A DNA stretch of 48,493 nt from Lachnospiraceae bacterium (GTDB lineage: Bacteria; Bacillota; Clostridia; Lachnospirales; Lachnospiraceae), in assembly GCA_017617545.1 (NCBI GenBank), contig JAFZVZ010000003.1, positions 1-48,493 of the forward strand, written 5' to 3'. How positions within the stretch are numbered: the first letter of the stretch is position 1; each line of letters begins with the position of its first letter. The notes under the pieces are model-generated. The model made no database searches and was not told where the DNA came from. It saw nothing but the letters and a program-made list of their open reading frames with translations. The position numbers and the translations under genes were made by a program. This document shows, in pieces, positions 14,620 through 25,200 of this stretch.

Positions 14620-16455
14620 ATGGTAGAGAAGTTTTTCTGGTACAGTGCGTTTGTGATCGGCCTGGGGCTGTTTGTGTACGGAATCGTGCGCCTGTTCCGG
14701 AAGAAGGAAACCCGGGAGGGACGCTTTGCGTGGGCAGCTTTGTTTGAGTTCCTGTCCTGCTGGGTTTTGTTCATTCCGGACGAGTTCTACAATGATGTTC
14801 CGAAGTCAAAACCGGTACTGCATGTGATCGAGACCGTAGTGACGGCACTTGTGAAGACCTTCAATATTTATTTCGGAGATGCTTTTAAAAGCGTCAAATG
14901 GGAAGGACACCCCGTATTTTCGTCGATCTACGGAATACTGGTGATGCTCACGAATGTCGTCATTCTTCTTTTGGTTGCAGGCTTCCTGGCCAGCTTTCTC
15001 GACGGAACGCTGCAACGGATCCGGTTGTACTTCAAGCGAAACAGAAGAATCGTGTTATTTTCCGTATGCAATGATAAGACGCTCACGATCGCCGAAAGCA
15101 TACCTTCCAAGGGGAAGAAGCCGGTGTTCGCGAATTGCGGAAAGAACACGGACGGAGCGTTGAAGGAACGGATCGAAGCGATCGGTGGTGTTCGGTTTGA
15201 CGCTTCCGTGTCGGAAGTGATGCGCAAGATTGTTGGTCACTCGAGGCGTGTAGAGGTGTTTCTGTTCGGCAACCGGGAGGAGGACAACCTCTCTGAACTG
15301 GAACGCGTTTGCAACTGTGTTGAAGGAGCGAGCAAGACGAAGACGCGAGTGTTCGTTGAGCTTTCGGAAACGCCGTGGAGTATGTACGATGAATATCTGA
15401 AGAGCCATAACTCCGCGGACGGGGAGAAGCTTGTGATCAACTTCGTGCGTACGGAGGAGAATTTTGCGTATAACAATCTGTTGAAATATTCGATCTTTGA
15501 GCATGCGAAGGTGAGCACTGTCGGTGCGGTAAGAGATATTCGGTTCCTTCTGGTCGGCATGAACGAGCGCAATCTGGAGATGCTCAAGGCGGTTCTGCAT
15601 CTGTCGCAGATGCCGGGATACCGGATTACCGTCATGGTTCTCGACCCGGGGGCAAATCGTGAGTTTCTGAAGGCGAAAATGCCGGAGATCTATGATGAAT
15701 GCAATATCCCGGGAGAAGCCGTGTACCGGATACTGTATCGGGAAAATGTCAAGACGGATACGGAACAGTTTGAAGGCATCATCGGGGAGGAGTTTCCGGA
15801 CTTTACGTTTGCGTTTATCGATGTCGGGGACGATATGCGGAATGCGGGCCTTGCGATGCGTCTGAACGCGCTGTGCTTTCGAATGAAGCGGGACGACGGT
15901 TACAGGATTCAGGTGAACATCGATGAGGACGGCGTGTGCGACCACTGGAATCCCGATCTGATGAGGCACGTGGATATTGTCGGCACGCGCAAGGCCACGT
16001 ACGACTACTCCTTCGTCACGATGTCGAACATCGAGAAGGGAACCGTGGCGATCCACAACGTGCGGTACCCGAAGGAGGATCCGAAGAGCCCGACGTGGAT
16101 CTCGTACTGCAACAACGAGTACAACCGTCATTCGGTCTATGCGAGAACGCTCAGTTTCAAGTACAAGGTACAGCTGATCGACGAGTTTTACGGTTCCGAC
16201 TATGGAATCACGCAGAGCGACCGGATATGGAAAATCTATGAGCATATGCGATGGAACGTGTACACGCGCACGCTCGGCTATGTCCGGGCGGACAGCAAGC
16301 TTCTGGACGAAGCCGGCAAGCTTGACCGGAAATCCCGGATGATCGGGCGTGTCCATCATGATCTGATCCCGTTTGATTCTCTGCCGCCGGAGGAACAGGA
16401 CAAGGATGCGCTGATCCTGACTCCGAAGATCGTGGAGATACTGAAGAGCATATAA
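14620..16455 (+). CDS. Membrane protein with two Rossmann/TrkA-like regions and a RyR domain
   Basis: This 611-residue protein has hydrophobic helices near 5-25, 38-55 and 105-128, then a long cytoplasmic part. A first Rossmann-like region starts near residue 142 (RRIVLFSVCND) and a second near 305 (IRFLLVGMNERNLEMLKAV), like the RCK/TrkA-N domains that gate ion channels by binding nucleotides. The C-terminal 100 residues match a bacterial RyR domain, with EHMRWNVYTRTLGY and later HHDLIPFDSLPPEEQDKD. RyR domains occur with TIR and other conflict-system proteins, and the next two genes encode TIR-domain proteins. An ion-channel or nucleotide-sensing role is inferred. I know no named family for the whole chain. 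Confidence 0.72.
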   Translation: MVEKFFWYSAFVIGLGLFVYGIVRLFRKKETREGRFAWAALFEFLSCWVLFIPDEFYNDVPKSKPVLHVIETVVTALVKTFNIYFGDAFKSVKWEGHPVFSSIYGILVMLTNVVILLLVAGFLASFLDGTLQRIRLYFKRNRRIVLFSVCNDKTLTIAESIPSKGKKPVFANCGKNTDGALKERIEAIGGVRFDASVSEVMRKIVGHSRRVEVFLFGNREEDNLSELERVCNCVEGASKTKTRVFVELSETPWSMYDEYLKSHNSADGEKLVINFVRTEENFAYNNLLKYSIFEHAKVSTVGAVRDIRFLLVGMNERNLEMLKAVLHLSQMPGYRITVMVLDPGANREFLKAKMPEIYDECNIPGEAVYRILYRENVKTDTEQFEGIIGEEFPDFTFAFIDVGDDMRNAGLAMRLNALCFRMKRDDGYRIQVNIDEDGVCDHWNPDLMRHVDIVGTRKATYDYSFVTMSNIEKGTVAIHNVRYPKEDPKSPTWISYCNNEYNRHSVYARTLSFKYKVQLIDEFYGSDYGITQSDRIWKIYEHMRWNVYTRTLGYVRADSKLLDEAGKLDRKSRMIGRVHHDLIPFDSLPPEEQDKDALILTPKIVEILKSI

Positions 16456-16532
16456 ACCGGCGCCTGATATGGATGAGACCGGACCGGCACCGGGTGTGAG
16501 GTCGCATTTTCCGACGGAGGAGGCGTTCTGAC

Positions 16533-17642
16533 ATGAAAAAGGGAGCACCGTTCCCCCCGTATATGGGAGGCGAAGACTATCTCTTTACAAGCTACGCGCA
16601 CAAGGACAGTGACCGCGTGTTTGAGATTATCACCGCGCTGCACCGCGACAAATACAGAGTGTGGTACGACGAGGGAATCGAGGTCGGCGTCAACTGGCCG
16701 ATGGTGGTGGCGGAGAAGCTTTTGCGCAGCGCGCGCGTGATGATCTTTATCTCCGCGAACGCGATCGCTTCGCAGAACTGTATGAGGGAGATCAACTACT
16801 CGGTCTCGCAGAGGAAGGAGATGCTCGTCATTCTCCTTGACGACTGCAAGATCCCGGCGGATCTCGAGCTGCAGCTGTCCGTGGTGAAGAAGATCCGGTA
16901 CAGCGACACCGCGCGCACAGTGGCCGAGATCGAAGCATGCCTTGACGATTCCCTGATCGGGGACGGTGTCAACGGCTACGGGACGACGGCGGCGAAAAAG
17001 AGGGGCTCGCTGTCTTTGTGGCATGTGCTGACCGTTGTGTTCTTGCTCCTGTTCGCGGCAGCGGTCGGATTTCTTTTGTACCGTATGAAAAATCAGCCTG
17101 CCGCGAAGCAGGCACCCGCGCAGAAGATCATATCCACCGAGACCAATCCCGAGGTGAACGTGAGCACCTTCAAGGACGCGACAGCGCTTACGATCGCTCT
17201 GAAGGCCTCGGAGGACAAATACATTTTCCTCTGCGGAAACAGCATGGTGTCAGATGCCTCCGCAATCGTGCGGAAGGGCGGTAAGTGGTACATCGGGGAG
17301 GATGCTGTCCCGACCGGAGGAATCACGGATCTTTCGGTGTTTCAGGGAAAAATGATAGAACAGCTCGCCGTGGTGAACGAGCAGATCACGACGATCGCGG
17401 AGCTTTCGGCGCTTACGGAGCTTACCTACCTTGACCTGTCAGGCAATCCGATCAAGGATCTCTCCGTGATCAGTACATTGCCGAAGCTTGAGACGCTGCG
17501 GATCGTCGGGATTTCCGCGGACGCGGATCTCTCGGTGCTCGCGGGGATGAAGTCGCTTGCAAAGGTGTACATCAGTTACGAGCTTGCTGCGTCCGCGAAG
17601 CCTCTGGTCGACGCGGGGATCGAAGTGATCCTGAAGCAGTGA
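16533..17642 (+). CDS. TIR - transmembrane - leucine-rich-repeat protein
   Basis: This 369-residue protein starts with a TIR domain (about 14-135). Box 1 is YLFTSYAHKD, the BB-loop region is YRVWYDEGIEVGVNW, and E86 lies in the N-C-x-x-E arrangement of the catalytic glutamate of NAD-cleaving TIR domains. One transmembrane helix follows (about 162-184), then an outer domain with leucine-rich-repeat units near 285-345 (LTYLDLSGNPIKDLSVI). The order TIR, membrane, LRR is that of an animal Toll-like receptor read backwards. Predicted topology puts TIR inside and LRR outside. It could signal by degrading NAD+ or making a cyclic ADP-ribose product, but neither is shown. It lies 77 bases after the RyR gene. 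Confidence 0.85.
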   Translation: MKKGAPFPPYMGGEDYLFTSYAHKDSDRVFEIITALHRDKYRVWYDEGIEVGVNWPMVVAEKLLRSARVMIFISANAIASQNCMREINYSVSQRKEMLVILLDDCKIPADLELQLSVVKKIRYSDTARTVAEIEACLDDSLIGDGVNGYGTTAAKKRGSLSLWHVLTVVFLLLFAAAVGFLLYRMKNQPAAKQAPAQKIISTETNPEVNVSTFKDATALTIALKASEDKYIFLCGNSMVSDASAIVRKGGKWYIGEDAVPTGGITDLSVFQGKMIEQLAVVNEQITTIAELSALTELTYLDLSGNPIKDLSVISTLPKLETLRIVGISADADLSVLAGMKSLAKVYISYELAASAKPLVDAGIEVILKQ

Positions 17643-17685
17643 GCGGATAACCGGGATTGATGCAGGAGAAGGGAGGACGTGTCAC

Positions 17686-19335
17686 ATGAAGAAGTACAGC
17701 GGAAACCGGAAAGCGTTCGTGATGGCCGTCTACGACGCGAAGAACGAGGCGGAGGCACTGAAAGCGATCGAGGAGCTCTCCGCGAAGGTGAACGTGTATT
17801 ACACGTCGGAGCTCGGCAACCGGGATAAGAAGATCATGAAGAAGGCCGCCGCGCTTGTGTGCTTCTTAAGCGAGGACACCATGCCTGCCATGCAGGAGGT
17901 CATCGCGTACGCGGCAACCCTGAACAAGGAGATCGTGCCGGTGTACTTCGACCGATTCACACTTGAACCGGGCATGCGCATGATCCTGGGCACCAAGCAG
18001 GGTGTATCGAAATACAAGTATGAGGACGAGACGGAATACCGCAGGGAACTGGCGGAGGCACCGTTGTTCAGCGGGTTGCAGATCACGCCGGAACAGAAAA
18101 AAAGCTTCAAACTGATCGTCGCGCTCTCGGCAATCGCGGCGGTTGCCGTCATCGCGGTCGCGTTGACGATCGCGTACATCAACTATTATTCGGCCAACAA
18201 GATCGATGAGACTTCCCTGTTAGGGCAGCTCGGCCTCTCGGGCAACGCCAAATCCATCAAGAAGGTGTATGTGTACGGCGCGGAGCTGCGCGACACGTTT
18301 GAGAAGGACGGCGTGCATCTGATCAGCTACGCCGGTTCCTACGATAAGTTCCATGTGATCCTGCCGAGCATCAACGGCACGGTGGAGGTGGGGGCCATCA
18401 CGGATGTCAGCGATTTTACGCAGCTGGAAAACCTGGAGGAGTTATCCATCGCCGGTAATCCGCTGTCGGACCCTGCTCCGCTGTGGGAGCTTAAGAAGTT
18501 GAGAAGGCTGGATATCTCCGCGAACCAGGCGGAGCTGAAGCTCGACGGGATCAGCGGCCTTACGAACCTGCAGTTTCTGAATATCGCGTATTGCAATGTC
18601 ACCTCGGGGCTTGAGGAACTGAAGACCATGTCATCCCTGAAGACGTTGTGCGTCAGCCACGAGATGGGAGAGCAGCTTGCGGCACTCAGCGAGGTCACGT
18701 TTGACATTGTTTATGTGGACGTGGCAGTGCATACATACGAGGAGCTGAAGGCAGCGAGCGAGAACGAGCACGTGTATTTTATTTTCGTGCAGAATCCGGA
18801 CTATCGTCCGGACGCAGAGTATGATGATGTGAAGGATCTTGTGATTGAGATCCCCGAGGGCGAGACGATCACGATCCGCCGCAATGTGCAGGTAGGCGGC
18901 GTCCGGATCCACCTGATCAACCGCGGTACGATGATCGTCTCCGGGGAGATCGAGATGGGCCTTACGACCATCGAAAACCGAGGGACTATCGATGTGTGTG
19001 AGGGCGGACTGTACCTCTGCGGAATGGCAGGGACCGAAAACTACGGCACGATGATCATCGAGAAGGGCGCGAGACAGCAGGTGGAGCGCGGCAACGAGAT
19101 CTGGCTGAAGGAAGGCAGCACCTATACGCTCAACGGAACGCTCGGACTGTACATCGGAGGCGCCTTCTACATCGAGGGCGGCGAGATGGTCAACAACGGG
19201 GAGATCGAGGTCGCGCATGCGGACAATTTTCAATGGTATCCGGATGATTCGAGAGATGAGTTTACGTCCCTTCCAGGCAGCGGGACGGTGAAGATCGTTG
19301 AGGTTGAGTTTGAAATGGATCCTGAAGCTGAGTGA
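17686..19335 (+). CDS. TIR-like - transmembrane - LRR - beta-repeat protein
   Basis: This 549-residue protein is a divergent paralogue of its neighbour. The N-terminal domain (1-120) keeps the TIR order of strands and a Glu (E71, in PAMQEV) at the catalytic place, but the BB-loop region is much shorter and the Cys before that Glu is gone. A strong transmembrane helix spans about 141-168. The outer part has LRR units (about 240-320: LEELSIAGNPLSD, LRRLDISANQAEL). It continues into a Gly/Asn-rich ladder (about 385-520: INRGTMIVSGE, ENRGTIDVCEGG, ENYGTMIIEKGA) that looks like a beta-helix or solenoid. It probably pairs with the TIR protein as sensor or regulator. It ends at a strong terminator. 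Confidence 0.8.
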   Translation: MKKYSGNRKAFVMAVYDAKNEAEALKAIEELSAKVNVYYTSELGNRDKKIMKKAAALVCFLSEDTMPAMQEVIAYAATLNKEIVPVYFDRFTLEPGMRMILGTKQGVSKYKYEDETEYRRELAEAPLFSGLQITPEQKKSFKLIVALSAIAAVAVIAVALTIAYINYYSANKIDETSLLGQLGLSGNAKSIKKVYVYGAELRDTFEKDGVHLISYAGSYDKFHVILPSINGTVEVGAITDVSDFTQLENLEELSIAGNPLSDPAPLWELKKLRRLDISANQAELKLDGISGLTNLQFLNIAYCNVTSGLEELKTMSSLKTLCVSHEMGEQLAALSEVTFDIVYVDVAVHTYEELKAASENEHVYFIFVQNPDYRPDAEYDDVKDLVIEIPEGETITIRRNVQVGGVRIHLINRGTMIVSGEIEMGLTTIENRGTIDVCEGGLYLCGMAGTENYGTMIIEKGARQQVERGNEIWLKEGSTYTLNGTLGLYIGGAFYIEGGEMVNNGEIEVAHADNFQWYPDDSRDEFTSLPGSGTVKIVEVEFEMDPEAE

Positions 19336-19355
19336 CAGGATACAGAAGAGCAAAA

Positions 19356-19393
19356 AAAAGAGCCGGCAGGAACAACTCCTGTCGGCTCTTTTG
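19356..19393 (+). terminator. Strong bidirectional terminator after the TIR trio
   Basis: A 16-bp stem (19356-19371 with 19377-19392, one G-T pair) has A-rich and T-rich arms, so it works on both strands. It also ends the reverse-strand arabinofuranosidase operon. Confidence 0.92.
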
Positions 19394-19419
19394 TATTGTG
19401 TTAACTTACGTCAGTTGTG

Positions 19420-19694
19420 TTACGTTGTGGTCTGGCTGCTCCACCGGTCCGGAATGTCGGGACAACCTGCAGCGGCCTTCGCCGCGCGGTAGAGCACGAA
19501 GCAGCCGCACAGACGGCACATGCCTCCCGAGAGCTGCGGGCACGTCTCACAGACCGCAAGCCTCTGCCCATAGATATCGTCGGGCGTTCGAAGTTCCGGC
19601 TCGATGGCGTCGATGTATTCCGTAAGCTTCGCCATGACCTCATCCTCGTTGAGACCTTCGATCAGGCAGCGGCGGCAGGGGATCTTCACGCCCA

Positions 19695-19695
<1 letters not shown>
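19420..19695 (-). CDS. Small cysteine-rich protein (DUF6171-like)
   Basis: This 91-residue protein has an N-terminal CRRC pair and a second cluster near residues 60-72 (CETCPQLSGGMCRLCGC), suggesting a small zinc-binding or zinc-ribbon fold. It resembles a short uncharacterised family seen in Lachnospiraceae. I placed the start at 19695 because its ATG overlaps the stop of the arabinofuranosidase gene (TAATG), implying translational coupling. An upstream in-frame ATG would lie inside that gene. Function is unknown. Confidence 0.7.
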
Positions 19696-21176
<1,481 letters not shown>

Positions 21177-21240
21177 GCTTTTTTCCTCCTTGTATTCCGA
21201 CGGTGCGCATCGGTCACGGCGCGCACCATCGTCTCTTTAC

Positions 21241-21269
21241 AGAATATCGTATCCCACCGAAAAAGACAA
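21241..21269 (-). promoter_or_regulatory. Possible promoter of the arabinofuranosidase gene
   Basis: On the reverse strand: TTGTCT (21269-21264), a 17-bp spacer and TATTCT (21246-21241). The -10 box is a moderate match. The 317-base gap 21177-21493 holds this promoter, the divergent promoter at 21404-21432 and an inverted pair of the CATTTTCCG motif. I see no gene in it. Confidence 0.45.
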
Positions 21270-21337
21270 TCGATTTTTGATAGTTTTTCGCGATCCGGCA
21301 TGGTTTATTTTTGCTTTTGCGAGGGGCGGTCGGGCTT

Positions 21338-21383
21338 CATTTTCCGAGGCCCTGAAAAAGTTGTGAAAAAGCGTCGGAAAATG
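21338..21383. repeat. Inverted pair of the CATTTTCCG motif
   Basis: CATTTTCCGA (21338-21347) is repeated inverted as TCGGAAAATG (21374-21383), 26 bases apart. It lies between two divergent promoters. Confidence 0.8.
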
Positions 21384-21403
21384 TGGAAAAACGCTCTGTT
21401 CGG

Positions 21404-21432
21404 TTGTTTTTCCCTGTTGATTATGATATAAT
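21404..21432 (+). promoter_or_regulatory. Promoter of the DJ-1/PfpI gene
   Basis: TTGTTT (21404-21409), a 17-bp spacer and a perfect TATAAT (21427-21432) with an extended -10 TGA. Confidence 0.85.
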
Positions 21433-21493
21433 TTTCGAACAATGATGAAACATGGAATGCGTTCTTTGGCGGGAACGCGACGGAGGTGTTGCA

Positions 21494-22054
21494 ATGGCAT
21501 TGGTTTACATTATGTTTGCCGACGGGGTAGAGGAGATCGAGGCGCTCACGGCTGTCGATATTCTTCGCCGCGGCGGGCAGGATGTGGTGATGGTGTCGGT
21601 GACGGGAAGACGGATGATCTACGGTTCCCACGGCATCGAGTTCGCCACGGACCGGCACTTTGAGGAGTGCGATTTCTCCGACGGGGACATGCTTGTGCTA
21701 CCGGGCGGGGGCAAGGGAACCCAGGCGCTTCTCGCGCACGACGGATTGCGTGAGCTTCTGCGGGAGTATGAGGCGGAGGACCGCTACATCGGAGCGATCT
21801 GCGCCGCGCCGAGCGTGCTCGGAGCAAACGGTCTTCTGGACGGACGCCGGGCGACCTGCTATCCGGGCTTCGAGGAGAAGCTTGAGGGCGCGACGGTGAC
21901 CGGCGAGTCGGTGGTTGTCGACGGAAAGATCATCACCGGCAAGGGCATGGGTGTATCCAATGAATTTGCGATCGCGCTGCTGCGGGAATTGAACGAGGAG
22001 GAAGCCGACAAGGTTGCCAAGGCAATCCAGATGCCGCAGGGAACGGAAGCGTAA
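21494..22054 (+). CDS. DJ-1/PfpI-family protein
   Basis: This 186-residue protein belongs to the DJ-1/ThiJ/PfpI superfamily. The nucleophile cysteine is C103 in GAICAAPSVLG, with the supporting glutamate in GVEEIEA near residue 14. Members act as glyoxalase-like or deglycase enzymes or as redox sensors, and the exact reaction cannot be told from sequence. The start at 21494 is chosen because GGAGGTG precedes it and the beta-strand ALVYIMFADG then begins at residue 2. It has its own strong promoter. Confidence 0.9.
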   Translation: MALVYIMFADGVEEIEALTAVDILRRGGQDVVMVSVTGRRMIYGSHGIEFATDRHFEECDFSDGDMLVLPGGGKGTQALLAHDGLRELLREYEAEDRYIGAICAAPSVLGANGLLDGRRATCYPGFEEKLEGATVTGESVVVDGKIITGKGMGVSNEFAIALLRELNEEEADKVAKAIQMPQGTEA

Positions 22055-22207
22055 GGGACACATTTTCCGGAAAGTGACAAGAGGAATGCCGTAAGGGGTT
22101 GCGGCAGGAACGGCGGGTCAGCCGCCGAGAGAAGAGATAACAGCCGTCTGCGCGGACGGACTACAGATACAGGACAGTCGGCATGAGCCGGCTGCCGGGA
22201 GGAAGGT

Positions 22208-25200
22208 ATGGAAGAGAACAGAGAGAGAACCGATCGGGAACGAATACGGGAGCTTGAGCAGGAACTGGAGCAGCAGAAGGCCAAATACCGTATCATCAGC
22301 GGTATGGTGCAGTGCGGTCTGTGGGAGTACGGCATTGCGACGGGCGAGCTTGTGCAGAGCAGGCGCGTGGAAGGCATGGCGCCGAGTGACCGGCTTCGCA
22401 TTCCGGATTTCCGACGCACGATGAGCGAGAGCGGACTGATCGCGAAGGAGGATGCGGAGATCTTCTCCGCGCTGTGCGACAGCATGGAACACGGCGACGA
22501 GGCATTCTCCTTTGACCTGCGCGCGTATGTCGACGAGAAGACGCGCATCTGGCTCCGCTACGAGGGCTACACGGTGTACTCGGACGACGGCGCGCCGCTG
22601 AAGGTCATCGGACGAACGCTCAACGTCAGCGATGAGAAGGAAGAGGAAAATGTCGTGATCCGCGAGGCGGAGACCGACCCCGTGACCGGTCTGTACACGC
22701 AGGTTTCGCTGCAGGACAGACTGGAGGAGATCATCCGCACGAGCGGTGAGAAGGAGAGATTTGCGCTGTACGTGCTCGATGTCGACGATTTTTCGGCGAT
22801 CACGGGCGAGTGGGGCCACGCGTACGGCGATTACGTTTTGGAGAAACTGGCGAAGGGCCTGCAGTCCGTGTTCATGGACAACGACGCGATGGCACGCATC
22901 GAGGACGATGTGTTTGTCATGATCAAGACCGGCGTCAAGGGGCCTGCGGATGTCTATTCCGCGGCGCGCGCGGTCGCGAAGGCGGCGGAGCGGATCGACT
23001 TAAAGAAGGGCAATGCTCTCAAGGTGAGCATGGGCGTCTCGATCTTCCCGCTCGACGGAAGGGATTACACGAGCCTGTACCGCAAGGCGGTGATCGCTCT
23101 CGAAGCTACGAAGAAGAACCCTGCCAATGTGTGCACGATGTACGAGGAGGCGCTGAGCCTTCACCAGCAGTACAAGCCGAAGCGCGAGAACGCGCCGCAG
23201 CCGCAGAAGACGGAGGCGCAGAAGGTCGTCGCCGCGCAGCAGAGTTCGAAGTACGGCCCGGTTGAGAAATACATCGTCAACAAGACGTTTGACATGCTTG
23301 CCGGCAGCGGCACCGGAGCCGAGGAGGTCGTGCAGATCTTCGAGGAGATCGGTAAGTACTACAAGTACCGCCGCATCTACACAATCCAGTACGATGTCCG
23401 CAAGCAGCTCGCGAAGGTGCGTTACGACTGGGAGTCGGAGAAGAACCCGTACTACCCGCAGTTCGACCGGGTTGTCCGTGACAACTACGATTCCATCCGC
23501 GCGAGATTTGCCAACGACAGATTGTTCCTGTCTCTCAACACGGCGCAGCTCGGCATCGTGATGCCGGAGGAGATCCGCGGACTGTACGGCAATTCCTCGC
23601 TGTTCCAGTACGTGATCATCGACAACGACGAAACCTTTGCCTGCATCTGCTTCGAGAAGGAGGCGGACCGCAGCTGGAGCAAGGAGGAACAGGATGTCCT
23701 GATCAACCTCTCGAAGCTCCTTGCCATATACATTGAGCGTGCGCGCACGAAGGAGATGCTCGCGGACGAGCTGAAGTATACGCACGCGATCATCGAGAAC
23801 CAGCAGATCACGAGCTACGCGGTCATCCCCGAGACGATGGAACTTGTGTATGTCGGGGATTTCACCGGAAGACAGTATCCGCTCGCGCACTCGGGCGAGC
23901 ACTGCTACTCGGCGATCATGGGACGCAACTCCGTGTGTCAGAACTGTCCTGTCGCCGCGCTCGGCGAGCGGGATAAGGTTCACACGACCGAGACGTACTA
24001 CACGAAACAGAAGCGCTGGATCAGCACGACGGCGTCGCGCGTGACCGGCGAGGACGGAGAGAAGCAGTGCCTTGTGTGCTGGTCCGATGTCACGGAGTTC
24101 GTGGAGCGCGTCCGCTCGAAGGATGCCCTCACGGGTCAGCTCACCGCCGAGAAGTTTGAGGCGGATGCCACGCGGTACGTGTCGGAACATCCGCGCGCGA
24201 GCCGCTGCATGGCATACTTCAGCTTTCCGCAGTTCCACGACCTGAACGAGGTCTGGGGCTATCAGGTGTGCAATGAGATCTTACGCGTATTCGCATCGAC
24301 CGTTGCGTCGATGCTCCGGACGGACGAGCTGCTGGCGAGGATCAGCGGAGCTGACTTCGTCATGATGCTCGACTACGAGGATCGCGAGCGCACGCAGGCG
24401 CGTGTCGAGATGATCCTGCAGAGCGCCAACACCGCGGTGCTCCGGCTCTACCCGGATCTGCAGCTCAACGTATGGTGCGGTCTGTACCGCTTCCAGAACA
24501 AGGAGGACACGGTATCCGCGGCAGTCGAGAAGGCAAACCGTGCGCGCAAGGCGGTCGGAAGCATGCAAAGCATCGCGACGATCGCAGTCAATTACGAGGC
24601 GGGCGACGCGGAGCAGAAGAACAGCTTCCGCGCGTTTGTCGAGAACTCGATGCGCGATGCTCTCACGAACCGCGAGTTCAAGGTGTTCTTCCAGCCGAAG
24701 AGAGACCCCGCGACGGACAAGGTCATCGGAGCGGAGGCGCTGGTGCGCTGGATCACCTCCGAGGGACAGGTGCTGGAGCCCGGATCGTTCATGCCGATCT
24801 TCGAGGAGAACGGCTTCGTCACGGAGCTTGACTACTATGTCCACAAGGAGACGTTCCGTCTCGTTCGCGAGTGGCTGGAGAACGGCGTCAACCCGCCGGT
24901 CATCTCCTTGGGAAGCTCGTGGCAGTACATGTTCAGCGCGGATTTCGTGAGCCGGATCAATTTCCTGCTGCAGCGCTACAATGTTCCCGCCGATCGGATC
25001 GAGCTTGTCATCCCGGACGGCATGAGCGAGGCCAACATGAACTCCGTCATGGAAGTGCTGACCGAACTGCAGGAGATCGGATTTGTCGTGGATATCGACA
25101 ACTATCTGGCAAGATGCTCGCTCAAGTCGCGCACGCGCGACCTGCCCGCGAACTACATCAAACAGAACCCGGAACTGGCGAGCAGGATCGCGGCTTTGGA

